Below are positions 9,729 through 17,628 of a stretch of DNA of 64,000 nt, in pieces. The DNA lies in contig NZ_CP045809.1 in NCBI RefSeq assembly GCF_025273675.1, forward strand, positions 4,030,001 to 4,094,000, in the 5' to 3' direction. A program made the translations under genes and the position numbers. A model generated the notes under the pieces. It was not told the origin of the DNA, made no database searches, and saw only the letters and a list, made by a program, of their open reading frames with translations. Source of the stretch: Gordonia pseudamarae (lineage in GTDB: Bacteria > Actinomycetota > Actinomycetes > Mycobacteriales > Mycobacteriaceae). Position 1 is the stretch's first letter; every line of letters starts with the position of its first letter.

Positions 9729-10534
9729 CGTTCCTCTCCTCGTACCGGGCCGTCGCCGACCCCTCGTCCCCGCCCGGGCGGACCGGCAAAACATTGCGCG
9801 ATCGACACCCACGTCCGGGCATCGGCGCCGGACACCGCCAACGCCAGATCACCGAACGCCCGCCGCTGGGTGACGAGCAGGCAGAAGTCAATGGCGCTGC
9901 CGCGCACGGTGTTCGACGCGTCGACCGGTCCCCATGTCCAGAGTTCGCCCGACGGTGCGGTCAGCTCGATCCGGAACGGTCCGGCGGGCGGTTCGAGTTC
10001 GTTGACCAGGTACGCGAAGTCGCGGGTACGCACCCCGAGATGCGCGATCGACTTGATCCGGTCGGTGGGTTCGCGGCGCACCCCGAGCGCCTCGGCGACG
10101 TCGAGGCCGTGCGCCCAGGTCTCCATGAGCCGGGCGGTGGCCATCGACGCGGCCGACATCGGCGGACCGAACCATGCGATCACGGCCCCGGCGGGCACAG
10201 CCGCCAGCGCATCGGTCAGGCCGGGCCGCCACCGCCGCCACTCCCGGAGTATCTCGGCGGGCCGGCACCGGGCCATCGCCTCGGCCTCGGCGTCGACGAA
10301 GCCGAGCGGGTTGGACCACGCGTCGGTGAGGACCGACCCGAACGCGTCCGGGTCGGTGACGGCGATGGTGGCCACCATATCGGTCCAGCACAGATGCCCG
10401 ATCTGGTGAGCGACGGTCCAGCCGGCCGCCGGGGTGGGCGTGGCCCAGTCCCGCGCGGGCAGGTCCGCGACGATCGCGTCGAGGCTCGCCGACTCGGCGT
10501 GCAGGTCCGCGATCAGCTCATCGATCAGCGCCAT
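9725..10534 (-). CDS. TIGR03084-type DinB/mycothiol-isomerase-fold protein
   Basis: A 269-residue protein starting [15 protein letters not shown] at ATG 10534. The N-terminal four-helix part carries [14 protein letters not shown], with histidines arranged as in the metal site of DinB and mycothiol-dependent maleylpyruvate isomerase proteins; a later [14 protein letters not shown] holds a third candidate histidine. This matches the TIGR03084 group, whose function is unknown but which often accompanies acyl-CoA catabolic genes in actinomycetes. It is the promoter-proximal gene of the operon and overlaps the AtuA-like gene by 4 bp. A role in mycothiol-dependent detoxification is possible, but inference. 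Confidence 0.85.
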   Translation of the reverse strand: MALIDELIADLHAESASLDAIVADLPARDWATPTPAAGWTVAHQIGHLCWTDMVATIAVTDPDAFGSVLTDAWSNPLGFVDAEAEAMARCRPAEILREWRRWRPGLTDALAAVPAGAVIAWFGPPMSAASMATARLMETWAHGLDVAEALGVRREPTDRIKSIAHLGVRTRDFAYLVNELEPPAGPFRIELTAPSGELWTWGPVDASNTVRGSAIDFCLLVTQRRAFGDLALAVSGADARTWVSIAQCFAGPPGRGRGVGDGPVRGEER

Positions 10535-10565
10535 GTTCAGACGATCACACACCTCCCACAAAAAA

Positions 10566-10587
10566 GCAAGCACGAACGCTTGTTTTA
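10566..10587. promoter_or_regulatory. Putative TetR-type operator upstream of the Atu-like operon
   Basis: An inverted repeat CAAGC-N6-GCTTG (10568-10583) flanked by A and T runs lies 33-50 bp upstream of the first gene of the minus-strand operon. The size and symmetry suit a TetR dimer, and a TetR gene ends the same operon. Binding is inferred, not shown. Confidence 0.45.
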
Positions 10588-10714
10588 TGAGCGGCCTCCG
10601 CACACCCCACCGGCGCGACGCAAGGAGGACGGACGACTCCTCACGCCACACCCGGCGGAAGATCACCCCGTAGAGCATCACCCCGGCAGCGCATCGCCCC
10701 GGCGGAAGACCGCC

Positions 10715-11605
10715 CTAGCGGAAAATCACGTCGGCGACGGCCTTACTGAGCAGCAGGCCATCGCGGGTGCGCAGGACCGCGTCGAACGAGCCGATGCGCC
10801 GGCCCACCTTCACCGGCTCCACCTCGACGATCACCTCGCCGCCGTCGACGGCCGGCGACCGATAGAAGCCGACACTCAGATCGGCAACCCGGTAGTCCAC
10901 CCCCGGCGCGGTATGAGCTTGCGCGGCAAGTGATATCCCCTGCGCGACGATGGTGGCGATGAGCCCGCCGTGCATGGTGCCGAAGTGATTGCCCATCCAG
11001 GGGGCGGTGCGCACCACGAACCGTCCCTCCTCGATCCGGCCGTCGAGCAGCCGGACGATCGGTCCGGGGTCGAGGGCGCCGGCGGCGATCGCGTCGACGA
11101 TGTCACGCCCGGACAGTTCGGGGTCTATCGGTTCGGGCAGACAGCCCTCACCGGCGGCGGACGGCGCGGCGAGCGAATCCATGTCGGTGTCCTCACCACC
11201 GCGACCGACCCGCACGCTGCGGGCGGTGCCGGTCACACACAGCCGCCCGGCGGCGGTACGCAGGTCGACGGTGCTGACCCCGTAGGTACCGTCATCGGTT
11301 CGCACCTCGGCGCGGCCGGTGAGCCGTTCGGTGACGGCGACGTCGGCGAGCAGCGACATCGACAGCCGCGACTGCAACGTCGACGCTCCGTCCTCCTGGG
11401 CGAGGAAGAACGGGAAGCCGCCGACGTGATCGAACAGAACCGCGAACACGGGCAGGTCGATTCGGCCGCGATGGTCGGCCAGGCGCGGGCCGAGCTGGCC
11501 CACCAACGTGCCCACCAGACCTTCCCGGCCGAGGTCGCCGACGCCGAACGGCGTGAGCGGGTTGTCGAAGGCGGGCGCCTGGTCGGCGGTGTCTGCTGAG
11601 CTCAT
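10715..11605 (-). CDS. PaaI-like acyl-CoA thioesterase with two hotdog domains
   Basis: A 296-residue protein with two hotdog-like halves. The C-terminal half has GNHFGTMHGGLIATIV (about residues 205-220), the PaaI/4HBT signature with the active-site region, and ends in GRRIGSFDAVLRTRDGLLLSKAVADVIF. The N-terminal half (GGFPFFLAQEDGASTLQSRLSMSLL) appears to be a diverged copy. It would hydrolyse acyl-CoA esters. It is divergent from the FadD17-like synthetase gene with about 120 bp between the starts, so both may share regulation by the operator-like box at 11706-11717. Confidence 0.85.
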   Translation of the reverse strand: MSSADTADQAPAFDNPLTPFGVGDLGREGLVGTLVGQLGPRLADHRGRIDLPVFAVLFDHVGGFPFFLAQEDGASTLQSRLSMSLLADVAVTERLTGRAEVRTDDGTYGVSTVDLRTAAGRLCVTGTARSVRVGRGGEDTDMDSLAAPSAAGEGCLPEPIDPELSGRDIVDAIAAGALDPGPIVRLLDGRIEEGRFVVRTAPWMGNHFGTMHGGLIATIVAQGISLAAQAHTAPGVDYRVADLSVGFYRSPAVDGGEVIVEVEPVKVGRRIGSFDAVLRTRDGLLLSKAVADVIFR

Positions 11606-11705
11606 GCACCGTGTCTACCAAGCGCCGCACCTGACGCCTAGTTCAGGTTCCATGCGGTGTCGGGTGAATCACAGCAGGTGCCGAAACCCGGCATAGGCGG
11701 CAACG

Positions 11706-11717
11706 AGAACATGTTCT
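11706..11717. promoter_or_regulatory. KstR-like operator upstream of the FadD17-like gene
   Basis: The perfect palindrome AGAACATGTTCT ends 11 bp before the synthetase start. It fits the core of the KstR consensus TnnAACnnGTTnnA known from mycobacterial and rhodococcal cholesterol genes, except for the outermost T on one side. It also lies in the 123-bp divergent region with the thioesterase gene. Confidence 0.5.
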
Positions 11718-11728
11718 AAATTAGTGTG

Positions 11729-13534
11729 ATGGCCGACACTGTGACACAGCTGCTCCTCGAACGTGCCGAGGACGACAATCCCGCCATCATCTACGACGAC
11801 GAACGCTGGTCATGGCGTGAGTACGTCGCCGAGGCCACCCGCTGGGCGTCGGCCACCATCGAGGTCGCCGGGGCGAGCGAAGCGACGGGAAATGACACCG
11901 CGGCGAGCGAAGCGACGGGAAATGACACCGCGGCGAGCGAAGCGACGGGAAATGACACCGCGGCGAGCGAAGCGACGGGAAATGACACCGCGGCGAGCGA
12001 AGCGACGGGAAATGACACCGCGGCGAGCGAAGCGACGGGAAATGACACCGCGGCGAGCGAAGCGACGGGAAATGACACCGCGGCGAGCGAAGCGACGGGA
12101 AATGTCCCGTTGCATGTCGGCGTCCTGCTGGGCAACACCCCGCAGATGCTCATCGCGCTGGCCGCGGGCGCGCTCGGCGGGTACGTGACCGTCGGGGTCA
12201 ACAACACCCGCCGGGGTGCGGCGCTGGGCGCCGATATCGCCCGCGCCGACTGCCGGATACTGCTTGTCGACGCGGCACACCGGCCGCTGCTCGACGGCCT
12301 CGACCTGCCCGGCGTGCGGGTGTTCGACGTGGATGGTGACCAATGGCGTGGCCGCACAGCACAGGCCGGAGATCTGACTCCGTATTCGGTTCCCGGACCG
12401 ATGGATCCGTTCATGCTGATCTTTACCTCCGGAACCAGCGGCAATCCCAAGCCGGTCCGATTCGCGCACATGATGATTCCGTTCGCCGGCCCGCCACTGG
12501 TGCAGAAGTTCGGCATCACCTCCGAGGACATCTGCTACCTGTCGATGCCGCTGTTCCATTCGGCGGCGCTGCTCGGCGGCTATTGCGTGGCGCTCGTGGC
12601 CGGGGCGGCGATCGTACCCGCCCAGTTCTCGGCGTCCACCTTCGTCGACGACCTGCGCCGCTACGGCGTCACCTATGTGCACTATGTCGGCAAGGCGCTG
12701 TCGTACGTGCTGGCCACCCCCGAACGCCCCGACGACGCCGACACCCCGCTTCGTGCCGGGTTCGGCAACGAGGCCTCCGACCGCGATCTCGACGAGTTCA
12801 GCAGACGGTTCGGGTGCGCGCTGTGGGACGGTTACGGTTCCACCGAGCTCGCGGTGATCATCACCCGCGAACCGAGCACCCCGGCCGGCTCCATCGGCAA
12901 AGGATTTCCCGGTGTGGCCGTGTACAACCCGGACACCCTCACCGAATGTCCGCGGGCGCGATTCGATGCGAACGGCGCTCTGCTCAACGCCGACGAGGCG
13001 ATCGGCGAGATCGTCAACACCGGCGGCGGCGGACTGTTCACCGGCTACCACAACGACGACAAGGCAACCGGTGAACGCCTGCACGACGGCATGTACTGGT
13101 CGGGCGATCTGGCCTATGTCGACGCCGACGACTGGATCTATCTGGCCGGGCGCACCGGCGACTGGATGCGTGTCGACGGCGAGAACATGACCGCCGGCCC
13201 CGTTGAACGTGTGTTGCAGCGGCTACCTCAGGTCAACCGGGTGGCCGTCTACGCGGTCCCCGATGAGCATGTCGGGGATGCGGTGATGGCGGCTATCGTC
13301 CTGGGCGACGACGACTCCCTGTCCCCGCAGCAGTTCGAGGAGTTTCTCCGCGATCAGCGCGACCTGTCGCCGAAGGCCTGGCCGCGCTATGTGCGTATCA
13401 ACTCCGACCTGCCGACGACCGCCACCAACAAGATCATCAAGCGCCAACTCAAGAACGAGGGCGCGACCGCGGCCGGCGGGCAACTATGGATCAGACCTGC
13501 CCGCACCCGCTCCTACGAGGTGTCGGGCGCATGA
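11729..13534 (+). CDS. fadD17: FadD17-like AMP-dependent fatty acyl/steroid-acyl-CoA synthetase
   Basis: A 601-residue ANL-superfamily ligase; start ATG 11729 is chosen over GTG 11726. It has the AMP motif FTSGTSGNPKP near residue 232, GYGSTE, and the C-terminal WMRVDGENMTAGPVERVL and NKIIKRQL segments. Many stretches recall mycobacterial FadD17 (Rv3506), for example HVGVLLGNTP, LSYVLATPERPDDAD and the RRGAALGADIA region, implicating steroid side-chain activation. Odd feature: residues about 49-126 consist of a ten-residue repeat (SEATGN core, 8 copies) encoded by a 30-bp tandem repeat just before HVGVLL, at a surface loop before a beta strand. Relatives of about 500 residues lack it. The stop overlaps the next gene as ATGA. 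Confidence 0.9.
   Translation: MADTVTQLLLERAEDDNPAIIYDDERWSWREYVAEATRWASATIEVAGASEATGNDTAASEATGNDTAASEATGNDTAASEATGNDTAASEATGNDTAASEATGNDTAASEATGNDTAASEATGNVPLHVGVLLGNTPQMLIALAAGALGGYVTVGVNNTRRGAALGADIARADCRILLVDAAHRPLLDGLDLPGVRVFDVDGDQWRGRTAQAGDLTPYSVPGPMDPFMLIFTSGTSGNPKPVRFAHMMIPFAGPPLVQKFGITSEDICYLSMPLFHSAALLGGYCVALVAGAAIVPAQFSASTFVDDLRRYGVTYVHYVGKALSYVLATPERPDDADTPLRAGFGNEASDRDLDEFSRRFGCALWDGYGSTELAVIITREPSTPAGSIGKGFPGVAVYNPDTLTECPRARFDANGALLNADEAIGEIVNTGGGGLFTGYHNDDKATGERLHDGMYWSGDLAYVDADDWIYLAGRTGDWMRVDGENMTAGPVERVLQRLPQVNRVAVYAVPDEHVGDAVMAAIVLGDDDSLSPQQFEEFLRDQRDLSPKAWPRYVRINSDLPTTATNKIIKRQLKNEGATAAGGQLWIRPARTRSYEVSGA
11873..12104 (+). repeat. In-frame 30-bp tandem repeat inside the FadD17-like gene
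   Basis: Seven full 30-bp units and one partial unit, identical by eye, encode a ten-residue repeat (A-SEATGN-DTA). The unit contains the 17-base core GCGAGCGAAGCGACGGG. A one-base variant of this core recurs in the nirB minisatellites (46204-46458). There are no spacers, so it is not a CRISPR array. Confidence 0.97.
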
Positions 13535-14544
13535 AACTGGTGATCGGCGCCAACGGTTTTCTCGGCTCACATGTGGTGCGCCGCCTGGTCGCCGACGGCG
13601 AGCAGGTGCGCGTGCTCACCCGCGCCACCAGCAACACCAGGGCTATCGACGAGATCCCCGCCGGCGACGGTCGGATCGAGCGCGTCACCGGCGATCTGTT
13701 CGACCGCGCGTCACTGGTCGCGGCGATGCGCGGGGTGGACGATGTGTTCCACTGTGCCGTCGACACCCGCGCCTGGCTGATCGATCCGGCGCCGCTGTTC
13801 CGCGCCAACGTCGACGGCCTGCGCAACGTGCTCGACGCCGCCGCGGGCGCCGATCTGCGGTCGTTCGTGTTCGCCTCCACCATCGGCACCATCGGTCATC
13901 ATGACCGCACGGTCGATGAGACCGACGAGTTCAATTGGGGTGATGTGGCCACGGACTACATCAGGTCACGGGTGGCGGCCGAGAACGTGGCTTTGCGGTA
14001 TGCGCGCGAGGGCCGGGTGCCGGTGCGGGCGATGTGTGTGGCCAACACGTACGGACCGTACGACTGGAAACCCACCAACCACGGAGTCTTTGTCAAAGGT
14101 CCTGCCCTGGGTGGCTTTCCGTTCCGCACCCGGGGCATGGCCACCGAGTCGGTCGCCGTCGACGACGCCGCGCTGGCTATGACGCTGGCCGCCGCGCGCG
14201 GCCGCAGCGGTGAACGCTACATCGTCTCCGAACGGTTTCTCGATCTGGGTGAACTCATCGAGACCGCCGCGGTGGCCGCCGGGCGGCGGCCACCGCGCCC
14301 GGTGTTGCCGCGACCGGTGATGTACGCGATCGGCGCGGGCGGCAGTGCGCTGGCGAAGGTCACCGGCACACCGCAGATCCTCAACATCGACACGGTACGT
14401 CTCATGCACTTCATGTCACCGATGAGCCATGCCAAGGCCGAAACCGAACTGGATTGGCATCCGCGTCCGGTTCTCGACGCCGTCGCCGAGGGCGCCCGCT
14501 TCTGGGTGGAGCGCCGCGACCGGCGCCGGGCCGAACGCGTGTGA
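13531..14544 (+). CDS. NAD-dependent epimerase/dehydratase family protein
   Basis: A 337-residue extended SDR that opens MKLVIGANGFLGSHVVRRL, with the GxxGxxG dinucleotide motif. It starts at ATG 13531, overlapping the synthetase stop (ATGA), so it is co-translated with the FadD17-like enzyme. The usual catalytic YxxxK reads YIRSR here (Tyr 143, Arg 147), so the lysine is replaced by arginine. The rest of the region, RVAAENVALRYA and MCVANTYGPYD, is standard. Related actinobacterial proteins are annotated as epimerases or 3-beta-hydroxysteroid dehydrogenase-like. A steroid or lipid oxidoreductase role fits the neighbour but is inference. Confidence 0.88.
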   Translation: MKLVIGANGFLGSHVVRRLVADGEQVRVLTRATSNTRAIDEIPAGDGRIERVTGDLFDRASLVAAMRGVDDVFHCAVDTRAWLIDPAPLFRANVDGLRNVLDAAAGADLRSFVFASTIGTIGHHDRTVDETDEFNWGDVATDYIRSRVAAENVALRYAREGRVPVRAMCVANTYGPYDWKPTNHGVFVKGPALGGFPFRTRGMATESVAVDDAALAMTLAAARGRSGERYIVSERFLDLGELIETAAVAAGRRPPRPVLPRPVMYAIGAGGSALAKVTGTPQILNIDTVRLMHFMSPMSHAKAETELDWHPRPVLDAVAEGARFWVERRDRRRAERV

Positions 14545-14661
14545 CCGGGTCCGTCCGAGGTGTTCGGCGGCCGACCGATGCAAGACCGCCACGAAACACG
14601 GACCGGTGATTGCGACACACCGTCTTCGGCAGCTGATCTCCACTTACCGGAGGTCACCGTG

Positions 14662-15531
14662 TCACGTGAGTAGTCCGACCAGCTCGGTCAGGGTGTAGGG
14701 GGCGGAGTCGGCATGGTCGCGATAGGCGACGAAACCCGGCTGATGCGGCTCGAACTTACCGATAAATCCTCCTGCGGCGCTGAATATCTGCCCGTTGATG
14801 TGAGCTGCGGCCGGACTGGCGAGGAACACGTACAGCGGCGCGACGTAGTCCGGCGGTGCCGGGTTCAGCGCCGCGTCGCGGGTGAACTCGTCGAGGATGC
14901 CGCGCTCGTACAGGCCGTGGATGTGTCGTTCGTAGTCCTCCCCCGTCGACAGCCGTGACCTGGCGCCGGGGGTGATCACGTTCACCCGTACCCCCGAGGG
15001 GCCGAGGTCTGCGGCGACGGCCAGCGCGAGCGCGTTGACCCCGCCCTTGGCCGCCGGATAGCCACTGCCGCCGAACATGCCGAGGGAGGCCGCCGATCCG
15101 GTGAGCACGATCGACCCCGACCCCTGGTCGGCGAACACCCGTCCGGCGGCCCGGGTGAGGTGGAAGGCGCTCATCAGGTGGGCGTCGAGTTGTGCGCGGA
15201 ACTCGTCGGTGGTGATGGTCAGGACGGTCGAACCGGCCGGTTCGGCGATTCCCGCGCAGTTGACGGCGATGTCGAGCGCACCGAACTCACCCAGCGCGGT
15301 GTCGACCAGCTGCTGCGCGACGCTCTCCTCGCCGGCCGATCCGCGGACGCCGACCGCGTAGCCGCCGCTGCCACGAATCTCGGCGACGGCCGCGTCCACC
15401 GCATCGGGGTCGCGGCCGTTGATCACCAGGGACACCCCCGACCCGGCGAGCTGATAGGCGACGGCCAGACCGATGCCGCGGGTGGCGCCCGCGACCACGG
15501 CCACCTGACCGGCCAGACCTGGTGTATTCAT
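14662..15531 (-). CDS. Short-chain dehydrogenase/reductase
   Basis: A 289-residue classical SDR. The NAD(P)-binding motif is AGATRGIG near residue 15, NCAG follows in mid-protein, and the catalytic set is LTGSAAS plus YPAAK. The C-terminal part is longer than usual, with HINGQIFSAAGGFIGKFEPHQPGFVAYRD, a tail often seen in actinobacterial MaoC/steroid-associated SDRs. Its start overlaps the stop of the upstream unknown gene by one base (TGATG), making it the last gene of the minus-strand CYP51 operon. Substrate unknown; a hydroxyacyl or sterol intermediate is plausible. Confidence 0.9.
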   Translation of the reverse strand: MNTPGLAGQVAVVAGATRGIGLAVAYQLAGSGVSLVINGRDPDAVDAAVAEIRGSGGYAVGVRGSAGEESVAQQLVDTALGEFGALDIAVNCAGIAEPAGSTVLTITTDEFRAQLDAHLMSAFHLTRAAGRVFADQGSGSIVLTGSAASLGMFGGSGYPAAKGGVNALALAVAADLGPSGVRVNVITPGARSRLSTGEDYERHIHGLYERGILDEFTRDAALNPAPPDYVAPLYVFLASPAAAHINGQIFSAAGGFIGKFEPHQPGFVAYRDHADSAPYTLTELVGLLT

Positions 15532-16808
15532 CAGAGGTTCGCACCCACCGGGGTGATCGGGATGGAACGGCCCCGGTTCTCGAACTCCCAGCTGGCTCCC
15601 TTGCTGAACCGGGCGATGGCCACCTCGCCCGACTCCCGCCGGCTCTCGGCGCCCAGCGTGATCCGGACCCGCAGACCGCCCTGGGTGTCCTCGGCGGACA
15701 CAACCCAGCGGTCACCGACGGCGGTGGCCGCGTCCTGCAGCGGTTCGAGATGTTCGGCGTCGAGCACCGACACCCAGCCGCCGTCGATGACAGCGGGTGA
15801 ATCGTCGGGGATGATCACCACCACATCCTCAGTGCCATCGGCATTTTCGATGACCTCCGCACTCACCCCGGTGTACTGGACGGGACCGAAGCACGGATGC
15901 AGCCGGAAGACCTTGGCCAGATCGGCCGCACCGCTGCCCAACCCGAGGGCATTGCGGACCCGTTCGGCCGCGATCCCGGCGATACCGCTGAGCTGTTTGC
16001 GGTAGATGTCGAGGATCTGGTCGGCGTCGTCGGTCTGTCGGCGGACGCTCCACAGAAAGCCCAATGCCAGTAGTTGGTGTTGCAGCGCAACCTCTTCGGC
16101 CACCCGGGTGAGCGTGGTGTGTGCCCATTCGCGGAACTGGATGTCGGCCACGAGCGGTCCGCGGTAGTCGACCCAGCCATCGACGGCGGAGGTATCGATC
16201 GGGGAGAGCGCCACCGTACCGGCCCGCGACATGAACATGCGCGCCGCGTCCTCGGGCAGCGGCAGTTCCTCGCGGTCGGGTTCGATGGTGACCGTCCACG
16301 CGCAGTGCGGATGCCGGTCGGCCGGTGCGCGTGGCGGCCGGTGAATGGGCCGGATCCGGGCACGCCGGTTGGTGGCGATGGCGGTGGCGTCGAAGGTCGG
16401 GTCCTCGATGTCGTGGCACATGGTGGTGACATAGTCATCGCCCATCGGTTCCACATCGAGCAGTGCGCCACAATGATTGAGTACGAACGAACCGTGGTAT
16501 TCGTCCTCGATCTCGTACCGGAAGTCCATGAACTGCGGTGGTGCGCCGATGTCGAGCTGGAGGCATTTGAACATGTCCTCCACGCCGTCGCCGTCGATGC
16601 CGAGGGCGGTGCGCATGCGGTGGGTGTACACGGGACTGGCCGCCATCCATTCCTCGATGGCGACCTGCCCCATGACATCACGTCCGAACGCGCCGATGAG
16701 GTGCGCCATGCCACTACGGTCGATCAGCTGACCGGTCAGGAGCAGTTCGGGCACCATGGTGGCCAACTGCTCCTGACTCAGGCCGCCGTAGGGGGCTGCG
16801 TTGGTCAT
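15531..16808 (-). CDS. Unknown 425-residue protein in the CYP51 operon
   Basis: Starts MTNAAPYGGLSQEQLATM at ATG 16808. I do not recognise the family. It is soluble, without signal peptide or membrane segments. Visible features are LNHCGALLDVEPMGDD and MCHDIEDPTFDATAIATN around residues 110-150, with conserved-looking His, Cys and Asp, and HPCFGPVQYTG near residue 315. The first half is helical in character and the last 100 residues look like beta strands. It sits 7 bp downstream of the NTF2-like gene and couples to the SDR, so it probably acts on the same substrate as the P450/ferredoxin set. Catalytic role is unknown. Confidence 0.85.
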   Translation of the reverse strand: MTNAAPYGGLSQEQLATMVPELLLTGQLIDRSGMAHLIGAFGRDVMGQVAIEEWMAASPVYTHRMRTALGIDGDGVEDMFKCLQLDIGAPPQFMDFRYEIEDEYHGSFVLNHCGALLDVEPMGDDYVTTMCHDIEDPTFDATAIATNRRARIRPIHRPPRAPADRHPHCAWTVTIEPDREELPLPEDAARMFMSRAGTVALSPIDTSAVDGWVDYRGPLVADIQFREWAHTTLTRVAEEVALQHQLLALGFLWSVRRQTDDADQILDIYRKQLSGIAGIAAERVRNALGLGSGAADLAKVFRLHPCFGPVQYTGVSAEVIENADGTEDVVVIIPDDSPAVIDGGWVSVLDAEHLEPLQDAATAVGDRWVVSAEDTQGGLRVRITLGAESRRESGEVAIARFSKGASWEFENRGRSIPITPVGANL

Positions 16809-16815
16809 CGGGCGA

Positions 16816-17361
16816 CTACCAGAACTTGACCGGCGCGGTGCCGTAGTCGTACCAGCCGGGCAGGGTGCCGGGGGCCGACTTCTCGACACGCTTGAGCATC
16901 GAGTCGCTCATCTTCTTGTCCGTCATCAGTTCGATGAACAGTGACGACACGTTGCCGTAGTCGAAGAAGTCACGCTGCCAGGAGAACTGGAAGTTGCCGC
17001 CGTACTTGAACCAGGAGCCCTGGATGCCGTCGAGGGCGTAGTGCGAGCCGTCCTCGCGGGTAGCCTCGTAGACCTGCTTCCACAGGCCGATCATGTCGCC
17101 GGTACGGTCGTCGATCACCCACGCCTGGTACGGATAGGTCCAGCCCTCCAGGCCTTCCATCTCCTGACCGAGGGCCAGTTCGCGGATCTCCTCACGGCCC
17201 ACCGCCATGAAGTCCTTCTTGGGGCCGTAGTTCCAGCCGTAGGTGGCGTCCTCGGTGTAGAACTCGGCGAGCGGCTTCCAGTCACCGGCCTTCTCGGCCT
17301 CGATGTTGGCGGCGAGCCAGCGCTCTTTCATCTCTTCCAGTTCGGCGCGATCAAAAGACAT
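16816..17361 (-). CDS. NTF2-like / SnoaL-like family protein
   Basis: A 181-residue protein with an NTF2 cone-like pattern: an N-terminal helix with KERWLAANIEAEKAGDWKPLAEFYTEDATYGWNY, then alternating strands including SHYALDGIQGSWFKYGGNFQFSWQRDFFDY. I choose ATG 17361, which has GGAGAG at a good distance; the ATG at 17373 has none. NTF2-like proteins act as isomerases, hydrolases or dehydratases on cyclic substrates such as steroids. In the M. tuberculosis cyp51 locus a ketosteroid-isomerase-like protein (Rv0760c) lies nearby, though this one is longer and not obviously the same. Confidence 0.88.
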   Translation of the reverse strand: MSFDRAELEEMKERWLAANIEAEKAGDWKPLAEFYTEDATYGWNYGPKKDFMAVGREEIRELALGQEMEGLEGWTYPYQAWVIDDRTGDMIGLWKQVYEATREDGSHYALDGIQGSWFKYGGNFQFSWQRDFFDYGNVSSLFIELMTDKKMSDSMLKRVEKSAPGTLPGWYDYGTAPVKFW

Positions 17362-17391
17362 GTGTCTCTCCATGGTTCAGTCGTCGGTTCG

Positions 17392-17628
<237 letters not shown>

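Noticed and set aside
11873..12104. Possible CRISPR array
   Set aside because: The 30-bp units are directly adjacent without spacers and are in frame within a conserved synthetase gene.
14545..14661. Small gene between the epimerase and SDR genes
   Set aside because: The 117-bp gap has short frames only, with no ribosome binding site or recognisable product.
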